From Halobacillus sp. A1 (GTDB lineage Bacteria; Bacillota; Bacilli; Bacillales; Halobacillaceae): DNA of 64,000 nt. Shown here one piece after another: positions 48,915 to 57,246 of the stretch (positions are counted from its first letter, which is position 1; every line of letters starts with the position of its first letter). The stretch spans positions 62,001 through 126,000 of the forward strand of contig NZ_JAIZEN010000006.1 of NCBI RefSeq assembly GCF_024189295.1, given 5' to 3'. Under the pieces are notes generated by a model. It was not told the DNA's origin and ran no database searches. It saw only the letters and a program-made list of their open reading frames with translations. The position numbers and the translations under genes are program-made.

Positions 48915-51431
48915 TTAAGATCCGTGACAATTTTTATATTTTTTACCGCTGCCGCATGGGCAAGGGTCATTACGGCCTACCGTGTCTTTTTTAACATAAG
49001 GCGTTTTTCTTTTAGTTTCTTTACTTTCTTCGCCGTCACCTGAAACAGCTTTCGCACCCTGCGCAACTTCCTGACGCTGGAGGTTGTTCCGGATTTGGGC
49101 TTTCATGACGTACTTGGCCACTTCTTCATCAATGGTTTGAACCATCGCCTCGAACATACTGAAACCTTCGAATTGATATTCACGAAGAGGATCATTCTGT
49201 CCATAAGCGCGTAAATGGATACCTTGACGAAGCTGATCCATTTGGTCGATATGATCCATCCATTTCTGGTCGACCGTCCGCAGCAGGATGACTTTCTCGA
49301 ATTCTCTCATTTGCTCTTCTGTGAGCTCAGCTTCTTTTTCGTCATAACGTACTTTAACTTTTTCTAAGATGAGCTCTTCCATCTCTTCAGGATCTTTACC
49401 TTTTAAGTCTTCGACCGTTACATCGCCTTCATGAAGCAGGTTGGCTTTCACGTATTCTACAATAGAATCAAGCTCCCAATCGTCATCGATTTCCTCAGAC
49501 GTATGAGCCTGCACGGTTTTTCGCACGACGTTTTGAATCATCTGTTCGATGATTTCGCGCAGGTTGTCGGAAGTGAGAACATCATAGCGCTGTTTATAAA
49601 TGACTTCACGCTGCTGACGAAGCACATCATCATATGAAAGTATCGTTTTACGCGCATCGAAGTTATTACCCTCGACCCGTTTCTGAGCCGATTCCACAGC
49701 TCTTGAAATCATTTTACTTTCAATCGGCTGTGAATCGTCCATACCGAGGCGTTCCATCATGTTGCGCATATTATCTGAAGCGAAACGGCGCATCAGCTCA
49801 TCATCAGTAGCCAAATAAAACTGTGACATCCCCGGATCACCTTGACGACCTGAACGACCACGCAGTTGATTATCGATCCGACGTGATTCGTGACGCTCTG
49901 TACCTATGACAGCAAGTCCGCCCGCGTCACGGACGCCATCACCTAATTTAATGTCAGTACCACGTCCGGCCATGTTCGTTGCAATAGTCACTGCGCCTTT
50001 TTGGCCTGCATTTTCAATGATTTCCGCTTCTCGGAAGTGGTTTTTTGCGTTCAGCACATTATGAGGTACTTTAGCCTTAGTCAAATAACGGGAGATAATC
50101 TCTGACGTTTCAACAGCTACTGTTCCGACAAGCACAGGCTGTCCTTTTTCATAACGTTCTTTAATATCTTCTACGACGGCACGGAATTTGCCATCCATCG
50201 TCTTATAAACAAGATCTGGTTTGTCATCACGGATAATCGGCTGATTCGTCGGAATCGCTATGACACGCATATTGTATATATTCAAGAACTCTTCTTCTTC
50301 TGTTTTAGCCGTACCGGTCATCCCCGACAGCTTTTCATACATCCGGAATAAGTTCTGGAATGTGATAGAGGCAAGGGTCATGCTTTCATTTTGAATCTGC
50401 AAGCCTTCTTTAGCTTCTATCGCCTGATGCAGCCCATCACTATAGCGTCGTCCTTTCATAAGACGGCCAGTGAATTGGTCGACGATAACGACTTCATCGT
50501 CTTCAACAACATAATCCGTATCACGATGCATCGTCGTGTGGGCTTTTAAAGCCTGGTTGATGTGGTGGATCAATGATACGTTTGAAAGATCGAACAAGTT
50601 CTCAATTTTGAAGAATTTTTCTGCTTTGTTGATCCCTTCTTCCGTCAGCTGGACGTTCTTCGTCTTTTCATCAAACGTAAATTCATCATCACGTTCAAGA
50701 AGACGCACAAAGGAATTCGCCGCCTGATACAAATCAGCCGACTTGGACGCTGAGCCGGAAATGATCAATGGAGTACGCGCTTCATCGACCAGAATGGAGT
50801 CAACCTCATCAATGATCGCAAAGTGAAGCGGACGCTGCACCATCTGCTCTTTATATAAAACCATATTGTCACGCAAATAATCGAAACCAAACTCGTTGTT
50901 GGTTCCGTACGTAATATCAGCCAAATAAGCTTCTCTTTTATCATCTTTGGACATTCCATTTAAGTTCAAACCAACAGTCAGACCGAGGAATTGAAAAAGC
51001 TCACCCATTTCCTTCGCATCACGACTCGCTAGATAGTCGTTGACCGTAATAATGTGAACACCTTTCCCGGTTATAGCGTTCAAATATGCAGGCATAGTAG
51101 AAGCTAATGTTTTACCTTCACCTGTTTTCATTTCGGCTATATTCCCTTCGTGTAGGGCTGCAGCACCAAGGATCTGGACAGTGAAAGGGCGCATACCTAA
51201 CACGCGTTTGGAGGCTTCACGTACGACAGCATAAGCTTCCACCATCATATCATCAAGCTTTTCTCCTTTTTCATATCGGGACTTGAATTCATCTGTTTTA
51301 TTGCGAAGACCATCGTCAGACAGCTTCTCTAAATCTGATTCTAACTCATCTACCTTCTCCGCTATTTTTTCTAAGCTTTTAAGTTGGCGTGAGTTTCCAT
51401 CACCAAAAATCTTTTTTAATGTTCCAAGCAT
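48915..51431 (-). CDS. secA: Preprotein translocase ATPase SecA
   Basis: Motor of the Sec export pathway. Walker A-like GEGKT ([12 protein letters not shown]), [13 protein letters not shown] (motif II), the HELICc half with [15 protein letters not shown], and the C-terminal zinc-binding tail [12 protein letters not shown] that contacts SecB or ribosome. At 838 aa it is full length. Confidence 0.98.
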   Translation of the reverse strand: MLGTLKKIFGDGNSRQLKSLEKIAEKVDELESDLEKLSDDGLRNKTDEFKSRYEKGEKLDDMMVEAYAVVREASKRVLGMRPFTVQILGAAALHEGNIAEMKTGEGKTLASTMPAYLNAITGKGVHIITVNDYLASRDAKEMGELFQFLGLTVGLNLNGMSKDDKREAYLADITYGTNNEFGFDYLRDNMVLYKEQMVQRPLHFAIIDEVDSILVDEARTPLIISGSASKSADLYQAANSFVRLLERDDEFTFDEKTKNVQLTEEGINKAEKFFKIENLFDLSNVSLIHHINQALKAHTTMHRDTDYVVEDDEVVIVDQFTGRLMKGRRYSDGLHQAIEAKEGLQIQNESMTLASITFQNLFRMYEKLSGMTGTAKTEEEEFLNIYNMRVIAIPTNQPIIRDDKPDLVYKTMDGKFRAVVEDIKERYEKGQPVLVGTVAVETSEIISRYLTKAKVPHNVLNAKNHFREAEIIENAGQKGAVTIATNMAGRGTDIKLGDGVRDAGGLAVIGTERHESRRIDNQLRGRSGRQGDPGMSQFYLATDDELMRRFASDNMRNMMERLGMDDSQPIESKMISRAVESAQKRVEGNNFDARKTILSYDDVLRQQREVIYKQRYDVLTSDNLREIIEQMIQNVVRKTVQAHTSEEIDDDWELDSIVEYVKANLLHEGDVTVEDLKGKDPEEMEELILEKVKVRYDEKEAELTEEQMREFEKVILLRTVDQKWMDHIDQMDQLRQGIHLRAYGQNDPLREYQFEGFSMFEAMVQTIDEEVAKYVMKAQIRNNLQRQEVAQGAKAVSGDGEESKETKRKTPYVKKDTVGRNDPCPCGSGKKYKNCHGS

Positions 51432-51487
51432 TGCAACCGCTCCTCTTTAATATCCTATCTTCGGTTGAATAGTTTAATCCACACCTT

Positions 51488-51517
51488 ATCATAACACTAA
51501 GAACAGCGAAATGACAA
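51488..51517 (-). promoter_or_regulatory. Probable secA promoter
   Basis: TTGTCA (51512-51517), 18-bp spacer and TATGAT (51488-51493) on the minus strand, about 57 bp upstream of the secA start. Confidence 0.6.
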
Positions 51518-51603
51518 CAAATCAGAGAACGTGAAGGACCGGTCTGAGCGAAGAAATACCGACGGAGCAGTCCGGGGGTGAACTGCCCGATCGGCGGAGG
51601 CGA

Positions 51604-51804
51604 TTATAAGGAAGGAGAAGGGGCCAAGCGGGGTTGCTGCTCACGAATCAACTGATGCTCCATGTTCGATTGACGCTGATCGACTTCATATATACGTCGA
51701 TTAGCCGTACCAATGATTTCTACGAGCTGAGCAATCGTTTCTTCTTGTTGTTTTAAACGTTCATATAAATGAACGCAATCTGAGCAAGTGTAAGTACGGG
51801 TCAT
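51604..51804 (-). CDS. Small CxxC protein of unknown function
   Basis: A 66-aa protein beginning MTRTYTCSDCVHLYERL, with a single CxxC pair near the N-terminus followed by a helical segment that could form a short coiled coil. One CxxC per chain could bind zinc in a dimer. It has a good ribosome binding site (GGAGG, 7 nt before ATG) and stands between hpf and secA on the same strand. I do not recognise the family. Confidence 0.65.
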   Translation of the reverse strand: MTRTYTCSDCVHLYERLKQQEETIAQLVEIIGTANRRIYEVDQRQSNMEHQLIREQQPRLAPSPSL

Positions 51805-51997
51805 GATTTCGCCTCCATGGTAGGATTGTTACTATTTATTTATATCATGGAAGCAATTGAAAGAAAAAAGGCGGAATTTCGATAATCAATCGTGAGGAAG
51901 GATATAAAAATCATTTTTGAGTAGAAGGAAAGTGGATTATAATGGACATTTTTACTAAGGTGCTGGGGATCTTCGTTATATTAAATGAATTTAAAAA

Positions 51998-52021
51998 GCA
52001 GCCCCATTTTACTGAGGCTGC
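51998..52021 (-). terminator. hpf terminator
   Basis: GCAGCC / GGCTGC stem (51998-52003 and 52016-52021) extended by G-C and G-T pairs, followed by TTTTT on the minus strand, 13 bp after the hpf stop. Confidence 0.8.
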
Positions 52022-52033
52022 CCTTTTCTCTAA

Positions 52034-52588
52034 TTAAGTTTCAATTAAGCCATATCGTCCGTCTCTACGTTTGTAGACAATATTCGTTTCATCTGTATCC
52101 GCGTTAGTGAATACGAAAAACGCGTGTCCAAGCAGATCCATTTGTAAAGCGGCTTCTTCACTGTCCATAGGTTTCAGGTCGAAACGCTTCGTTTTTACAA
52201 TTTCCACTTCGGATTCATCGTTATCATATTTCTCGGCTTGAGCTTCTCTTTCCATTTCAGCGAATACATATTTTGGAGCGCCCTCCTGACGGGATCTCCG
52301 GTTCACTTTTGTTTTGTATTTACGGATTTGTCTTTCTAATTTATCTACAACAAGGTCGATGGCAGCATATAAATCTGAATTGTGCTCCTCAGCACGCAAT
52401 AGTAAATTTTTCATCGGGATTGTGACCTCGATTTTCTGCTCATCATTATAGACACTTAAATTAACGTGAACTTCAGAAGACGGCGGAGTCTCGAAATAAC
52501 GCTCCAATTTGCCCACCTTTTTTTGAACATAATCTTTGATGGGATCCGTCACCTCTAAGTTTTCACCACGAATGTTATAATTTAACAT
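52034..52588 (-). CDS. hpf: Long-form ribosome hibernation promoting factor
   Basis: Binds the 30S subunit and drives 100S dimer formation in stationary phase or stress. The N-terminal S30AE domain (about residues 1-100, MLNYNIRGENLEVTDPIKDYV) and the C-terminal dimerisation domain (FDLKPMDSEEAALQMDLLGHAFFVF) identify the long form. The ATG at 52588 follows AAAGGAGG and gives 184 aa; a longer frame starts before that site. Confidence 0.95.
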   Translation of the reverse strand: MLNYNIRGENLEVTDPIKDYVQKKVGKLERYFETPPSSEVHVNLSVYNDEQKIEVTIPMKNLLLRAEEHNSDLYAAIDLVVDKLERQIRKYKTKVNRRSRQEGAPKYVFAEMEREAQAEKYDNDESEVEIVKTKRFDLKPMDSEEAALQMDLLGHAFFVFTNADTDETNIVYKRRDGRYGLIET

Positions 52589-52682
52589 ATACAAGTGTCC
52601 TCCTTTCATCCTTATGTAGTTTATATTCTACCATACCCTTGCCCATTCCTGCATAAACTTTCTGAACTTTACAATAATCATT

Positions 52683-52786
52683 GTCGAACTTTTGTGGAAT
52701 TGGAGGAAATACCATGAAAGTTGGTTGAATAATTCCATTTAATAGTTGAATTTTGAAAGAATATGGTCGAATTAAAACAGATGATG
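52683..52786. repeat. Degenerate 21-bp-period array, left arm
   Basis: About five units of 20-22 bp, each opening with GTCGAA, GTTGAAT or a variant (for example at 52683, 52724, 52745 and 52766). Units are poorly conserved after the first ten bases. Confidence 0.5.
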
Positions 52787-53282
52787 TAGGTATTATATTA
52801 TTCTTACCTCTTGTATATGTTTTTTAAAATAGTTAGAGAATATTATTTACATAGATTATAGAAAGGATTAAGTAAGCTTTTGCAAAACTCCCGGCCCCTT
52901 TTAAAAAGAAGCTTTACCTCGAAGCCCCCCTCGAACACATGCCAGTTACACAATCATCGAAAACGACTATAGAAAATTCTTCTTCATTTATATTGGACAA
53001 GAATCACTTTTCTACTATTTAAAAACAAACTCCATGTCAAATTGCACAAGACATTCGATGTCACCTTCTCCACGTCAAAATCATGAGAGAGCTTTGCATG
53101 ATTATTCTGTTTTTCTAAAATTGACCATCAAAAATAGAAATTTCCGCGAATTCTGATTTATGAAATCCTCCTCGACGGCTAATAAATTGCTTGCTTCTTT
53201 ACCATTATCTGCAGTGGGAAGCACTAAAGGCCGCTTTTACCTTCTATTGAAGAAAATAATGACCGTCTCCTTTAAATGGGAG

Positions 53283-53366
53283 CGGTTTTGCCATTATTTC
53301 CTCCAATGACGGAATTAATTCGACCAATGAGTGAGATAATTCAACCACAAACTACGATAATTTCTT
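53283..53366. repeat. Degenerate 21-bp-period array, right arm (inverted)
   Basis: Units of exactly 21 bp at 53304, 53325 and 53346, with CAATGA at the left and ATTCGAC or ATTCAAC at the right; a weaker fourth unit precedes them. Reverse-complemented, they open with GTCGAATTA / GTTGAATTA, like the left arm. Confidence 0.55.
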
Positions 53367-53411
53367 CACAACACATCATATTTCTTCTAACTTTTAAAAA
53401 TATTTCAATAA

Positions 53412-53453
53412 TTCAATGAGAATCATTGCACGTTTCTTGAATCATGGTATAAT
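53412..53453 (+). promoter_or_regulatory. Promoter with Fur-like box for the ABC transporter
   Basis: TTGCAC (53426-53431), 16-bp spacer, TATAAT (53448-53453). Overlapping the -35, CAATGA-GAA-TCATTG (53414-53428) is a perfect inverted repeat, and 53412-53430 matches the Fur consensus at 12 of 19 positions, including the central AATGAnAATCATT. It shares TGAGAATCATT exactly with the box before the siderophore ATPase. Confidence 0.75.
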
Positions 53454-53516
53454 CTAAAACTACAGCTAAAACCAACTAAGTTTATAGGAATTATACATAT
53501 ATAGGGGAGGGATCAC

Positions 53517-54311
53517 ATGTTTCTTCAATTAAATGACGTAGGAAAAACATTCGAAGATAAGGAAAAAGGAAAATTTGAAGTTTTTTCTAACATTGATTTA
53601 TCAATAGACAGAAAAGAATTTGTATCGCTATTAGGACCCTCCGGCTGCGGGAAATCCACGTTACTTTCGATGGTAGCAGGCCTGGAACATGCTACATCCG
53701 GAACGATTCAGCTAGAAGACAAACAAATTAAACAGGCAGGCCCGGACCGGGGCATGGTCTTCCAGCAGCCCTCATTGTTCCCCTGGCTTAATGTGCGTGA
53801 TAATGTCACCTTCCCATTAAAATCCACCATGTCTAAGCAGGAAGCTGAAAAACGAGCCGACCATTTTTTGAAAATGGTTCACTTGAGCCGCTTCAAAAAA
53901 CATTACACGTATGAATTATCCGGCGGCATGCAGCAGCGTGTAGCAATCGCACGCGCTTTAGCAATGGATCCTAAAGTTCTCCTCATGGATGAACCGTTTG
54001 GCGCTCTTGATGAACAGACTCGTCACATACTCCACGATGAACTCATCAAAATTTGGGAAGAGACTCAAAAAACGATACTGTTCGTCACTCACAGTATCCA
54101 GGAAGCAATCAAGCTCTCTGATCGCATCATCGTTATGGGCACTCGCCCTGGCCGTATTATCGCTGATTATAACGTCGATATTCCGAGACCTAGAATAAGA
54201 TCTGACGAACGAGTGATTGAGATGGAAGATAAAGTGATGAATCTGCTAAAAGAAGAAATCAATAAAGTACTGAAGGAAGAATTAAACGATGAACTTGAAT
54301 ATTCTTATTAA
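53517..54311 (+). CDS. ABC transporter ATPase, nitrate/sulfonate/taurine type
   Basis: A 264-aa ATPase of the SsuB/TauB/NrtD group. Walker [10 protein letters not shown] near residue 42, Q-loop [14 protein letters not shown], signature LSGGMQQRV, Walker [16 protein letters not shown], switch THSIQEA. First gene of a three-gene operon; strong ribosome site AGGGGAGGG. Its last 23 nt overlap the permease. Such ATPases import sulfonates, taurine, nitrate or pyrimidine precursors; sequence alone does not choose. Confidence 0.92.
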   Translation: MFLQLNDVGKTFEDKEKGKFEVFSNIDLSIDRKEFVSLLGPSGCGKSTLLSMVAGLEHATSGTIQLEDKQIKQAGPDRGMVFQQPSLFPWLNVRDNVTFPLKSTMSKQEAEKRADHFLKMVHLSRFKKHYTYELSGGMQQRVAIARALAMDPKVLLMDEPFGALDEQTRHILHDELIKIWEETQKTILFVTHSIQEAIKLSDRIIVMGTRPGRIIADYNVDIPRPRIRSDERVIEMEDKVMNLLKEEINKVLKEELNDELEYSY

Positions 54312-55047
54312 ACGCATCCTTTTTCTAGTCGCTGTCTTAGGTATCTGGCAATTAGTTTTCACCGCAGGCATTTTGGAAGAAATCATTTTCCCATCTCCTA
54401 CAAGTGTTTGGGAAGCTCTTTATAATGGATTTACTACTGGAGACTTTCTCGGAGCATTAGGCGCCAGTTTCAGGCACTTATTCATAGGATTAGCGATGGC
54501 GATTGGTTTTGGCACAGTGATCGGAGTAATTCTCGGCAAGTCGAAGCAGGCGGATGAAACCGCCGGCATGTATTTAATTGCCATGCAGAGTATTCCGAGT
54601 ATCGTCTGGGTACCGCTCGCTATTATGTTATTCGGATTCTCAGAGTTCGCTGTTATTTTCGTAGTTGTTCTCGGTGGAACGTTTGTTATGGCGTTAAACG
54701 TACGAACCGCAATCCAAAGTGTTCCCCCGCAGTTCATACGAGCCGCAAGAACTATGGGAACGAGAGGCATCAGCTCTTTTTTCAGAGTCGAAATCCCTTC
54801 AAGCGTACCTTATTTTATGACCGGGCTGCGCTTAGCGTGGGCATTCAGCTGGCGAGCGTTAATGGCTGGTGAGCTGTTAAGTAACGGACCGGGGCTAGGC
54901 TATTCACTAGCCTACGCTCAGGATTATGCACGTATGGATCAGGTCGTTGCGATTATCGTCATTATTGGCGTTATCGGAGCAGTCGTTGATCAATTCGTAT
55001 TTTCAAAACTAGAGAAAAATGTAAGAAACCGTTGGGGTTTATCTTGA
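54289..55047 (+). CDS. ABC transporter permease, nitrate/sulfonate/taurine type
   Basis: A 252-aa inner-membrane permease with six helices. The EAA-type loop for ATPase contact is at RAARTMGTRGISSFFRVEIPSSVPYFMTGLR (about residues 150-180). Overlaps the ATPase gene by 23 nt and precedes the binding protein by 21 bp. Confidence 0.92.
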   Translation: MNLNILIKRILFLVAVLGIWQLVFTAGILEEIIFPSPTSVWEALYNGFTTGDFLGALGASFRHLFIGLAMAIGFGTVIGVILGKSKQADETAGMYLIAMQSIPSIVWVPLAIMLFGFSEFAVIFVVVLGGTFVMALNVRTAIQSVPPQFIRAARTMGTRGISSFFRVEIPSSVPYFMTGLRLAWAFSWRALMAGELLSNGPGLGYSLAYAQDYARMDQVVAIIVIIGVIGAVVDQFVFSKLEKNVRNRWGLS

Positions 55048-55068
55048 ATATAGAAAGGGAGAGTTATA

Positions 55069-56073
55069 TTGAAAAAATTAATTACAGGATTCAGCTTTAT
55101 TATATTAATCGGAATACTTTCTGCTTGCGGAAGCAGCTCCACTTCAGGAAGTGGAAACTCAGACAAAGATGAAGTGACTATCGGTTACTTCCCTAACATC
55201 GATCATGCGGCAGGAATGGTAGCAGAAGATAAAGGGTTTTATGAAGAAACCTTACCAGACGGAACAGACGTAAATTATCAATATTTTCCTGATGGTTCAG
55301 CCTTCATGACGGCGATTGAAACCGGGGAAATCGAAGGCGGAATTGTAGGACCGGGGCCAGCAATGAATCACTTTACAAGTGGAGCGAAAATCAATATCGT
55401 TGCAGCCGGAGCGACGGGCGGTACCGTCATTATGGCTAGAAATGGCGCAGACATCGAATCTGCTGAAGATATTAAAGGAAAAACATTTATCTCTCCTCGT
55501 GTCGGTTGTACACACGATGTTCAATTTGAAACGATGATGAAAAATGAATTTGGAATCACTTCTGATCGTCTGGACGGCGAAATGAAACACGTCACAGGTA
55601 AACCGGCCACTTACAGCAGTATGTTCGAATCTGGAAAAGTCGACGTAGCAGCTGTACCTGAACCATGGGCCGCTTACATCGAAGCACAAGGTACCGGAGA
55701 AGTGCTTTTCCAAAATGACGAAGTCGCTCATAACGAAAATATGCCTGCTTCTGTTTTTGTAACTTCCGAAAAGTTGAAAGAGAAAGACCCGGGATTGATC
55801 CAAAACTTAGTTGATGCACATAAAAAAGCGACAGACTTCGTAAACGAGAACCCTGAAGAATCGAAAGAAATAGCAATCGCACAAATTAAAGAGATCACTG
55901 ATCAGGAATTATCCCAAGAAGTGGTAGACAGCTCATGGGAGCGCATGAACTTCACGTATGAAGTTGAAGCGAATGAAATCCAAATGTTCGCTGACTCCTC
56001 TTATGAACTACAATTCCTTGAAGAAAAACCGAACTTGAATGGATTAGTCGATACGACATTCATTGAAGAATAA
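55069..56073 (+). CDS. SsuA/NMT1-like substrate-binding lipoprotein
   Basis: A 334-aa lipoprotein: signal peptide with lipobox ILSACGSS, a Ser/Gly linker, then a periplasmic-binding fold of the SsuA/THI5/NMT1 type (VTIGYFPNIDHAAGMVAEDKGFY; FISPRVGCTHDVQFE; VDVAAVPEPWAAY). The Cys-Thr-His-Asp loop replaces the more usual asparagine-containing motif at the ligand cleft. Translation starts at TTG 55069 after AAAGGGAGAG. Ligand unknown; with a Fur-like promoter box it might be an iron-related organic compound. Confidence 0.88.
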   Translation: MKKLITGFSFIILIGILSACGSSSTSGSGNSDKDEVTIGYFPNIDHAAGMVAEDKGFYEETLPDGTDVNYQYFPDGSAFMTAIETGEIEGGIVGPGPAMNHFTSGAKINIVAAGATGGTVIMARNGADIESAEDIKGKTFISPRVGCTHDVQFETMMKNEFGITSDRLDGEMKHVTGKPATYSSMFESGKVDVAAVPEPWAAYIEAQGTGEVLFQNDEVAHNENMPASVFVTSEKLKEKDPGLIQNLVDAHKKATDFVNENPEESKEIAIAQIKEITDQELSQEVVDSSWERMNFTYEVEANEIQMFADSSYELQFLEEKPNLNGLVDTTFIEE

Positions 56074-56075
56074 GC

Positions 56076-56107
56076 AAAAGAGCCTTTCCGATGTGAAAGG
56101 CTCTTTT
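56076..56107. terminator. Bidirectional terminator after the ABC transporter
   Basis: Perfect 13-bp stem AAAAGAGCCTTTC / GAAAGGCTCTTTT (56076-56088 and 56095-56107) with a 6-nt loop, serving the transporter on the plus strand and the flagellar operon on the minus strand. Confidence 0.95.
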
Positions 56108-56484
56108 TAATGAGAAATATAAGGGAAAATGTAAGCCTGCATCTTTGACTTCCACCTTTCAAAGGAGGGAATCAGCTGTTGGTTCAACGTCAGACTTTTC
56201 TTATCAGCCGCTTTTGCTTGGACCCATTCCTCAAACACTACAATTACATCATGGAAATCAGTCAACAGTTCCTGAGAATAGAAAGGATCATCGAGAACAT
56301 CCACGATATGAGTATGAGACCGGTGCATTTTTTCAAAAGCCTTAATCGTGTCCCTGAAGACGATCTTTGGCCCCTGCTTATTCATGTTCGCTCCATCTAA
56401 GTACTGAAAAGCTTCGCTTACTCCCGTCAACACCTGCATGTATTCATAAAGCATCTCCTGCTCTTCAACTGTACGCTGTCTCAT
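56107..56484 (-). CDS. Unrecognised small protein at the end of the fliDST operon
   Basis: A 125-aa soluble, mostly helical protein rich in aromatic residues (PYISH at the C-terminus, FHDVIVVFEEWVQA in the middle). It has no signal peptide or membrane segment. Its start overlaps the fliT stop by 4 nt (ATGA), so it is translated with fliS and fliT. B. subtilis has no gene at this place (hpf follows fliT there). A role as an export chaperone or flagellar accessory is a guess from position. Confidence 0.7.
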   Translation of the reverse strand: MRQRTVEEQEMLYEYMQVLTGVSEAFQYLDGANMNKQGPKIVFRDTIKAFEKMHRSHTHIVDVLDDPFYSQELLTDFHDVIVVFEEWVQAKAADKKSLTLNQQLIPSFERWKSKMQAYIFPYISH

Positions 56485-56831
56485 TTTTTTCTGTCCATAA
56501 ACATGCCGTCAAACGAGGAGACACTTTGATAAGGGTTCATATAGCGCTGCGTACTTGATTTCTGCCTTCTCATCTGCCGAAGCTCAACCTTCAACCCGTT
56601 AAAAAGAAACTCAAGCTTCTGATTAATATCGAGGTCCAAACTCATCACAGTTTGAACAATTTCTTTTTCCTTATTGGTTTGAGGTTGAGGAAGCTGTTGA
56701 ATGATCGCCGAACGCTCGCCAAGTAACCGCTGGATTTCCTGGACAACTTCCTGGCGATTATCGTCGGTGACTTTGCGATTTACTTCCTTAGATAAAAGTT
56801 CGGTGATCGTTAAAAAATGCTGCCACCCCAT
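56481..56831 (-). CDS. fliT: Flagellar export chaperone FliT-like
   Basis: A 116-aa helical protein with the FliT-type tail RYMNPYQSVSSFDGMFMDRKK. It chaperones FliD and other late substrates to the export gate. Several in-frame ATGs exist; 56831 (MGWQHFL) sits just after the fliS stop and gives the normal length, while 56855 and 56900 lie within fliS. Confidence 0.85.
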   Translation of the reverse strand: MGWQHFLTITELLSKEVNRKVTDDNRQEVVQEIQRLLGERSAIIQQLPQPQTNKEKEIVQTVMSLDLDINQKLEFLFNGLKVELRQMRRQKSSTQRYMNPYQSVSSFDGMFMDRKK

Positions 56832-56832
56832 A

Positions 56833-57222
56833 CTAAGCTGTTCCGCCTGCGCCATATTGAGCTTTTCTGGATTGGAGAAGCACTTGTTTCCACGTATCAC
56901 GGAACTCGGTCACCAACCCCTCCACCTCATCCAAAATAGCCGGATCATTTTGAATGTTAGCTTCGATTAGCCGACGGTTCATATACTCATACAGTGGAAG
57001 AACATCCTCAGCCACAGCGTAATCCTGATTCATCGTCACCATCAGTTCACGAATGATCGCTTGCGCTTTTTGAATGACGGTATTTTTTTGTTCAATCTCA
57101 TTATTTTCCATAGCTTTCTTGCCAGCGCGGATGAATTTAATGCATCCGTTATAAAGCATCAACGTAAGTTCGCCTGGAGAAGCTGTTTCTACTGAGTTGT
57201 TTTGATAGGCTTGGATTGACAT
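56833..57222 (-). CDS. fliS: Flagellin export chaperone FliS
   Basis: Binds newly made flagellin and, with FliW, tunes its export and translation. The N-terminal AYQNNSVETASPGELTLMLYNGCIKFI is diagnostic. 129 aa. It is kept although the adjacent flagellin gene is a remnant, which suggests that another flagellin gene exists elsewhere. Confidence 0.96.
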   Translation of the reverse strand: MSIQAYQNNSVETASPGELTLMLYNGCIKFIRAGKKAMENNEIEQKNTVIQKAQAIIRELMVTMNQDYAVAEDVLPLYEYMNRRLIEANIQNDPAILDEVEGLVTEFRDTWKQVLLQSRKAQYGAGGTA

Positions 57223-57246
57223 CTAAACAAACACTCCTTTATATTA

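Larger units (their letters stand above)
52610..53516. other. Long non-coding region upstream of the Fur-linked ABC transporter
   Basis: About 900 bp, AT-rich, with no open frame that has a credible start and composition. It contains two degenerate arrays with 21-bp period in opposite orientation near its ends, a terminator-like hairpin at about 53255-53290 (CTCCtttaaatGGGAG then TTTT) and the transporter promoter at its right end. No RNA family is recognised. It may hold decayed genes. Confidence 0.6.

Noticed and set aside
51536-51603. GC-rich stretch between secA and the CxxC gene considered as a terminator or repeat
   Set aside because: Contains GCAGT/ACTGC complementarity but no T tract and no second copy in the window; left unassigned.
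53050-53150. Short minus-strand reading (DVEKVTSNVLCNL-like) in the non-coding block considered as a transposase or gene remnant
   Set aside because: Too short and without any family motif that I can recognise.
55297-55882. Minus-strand frames of 96-168 aa opposite the binding-protein gene
   Set aside because: Antisense to a clear lipoprotein gene; no ribosome site or coding-like composition.
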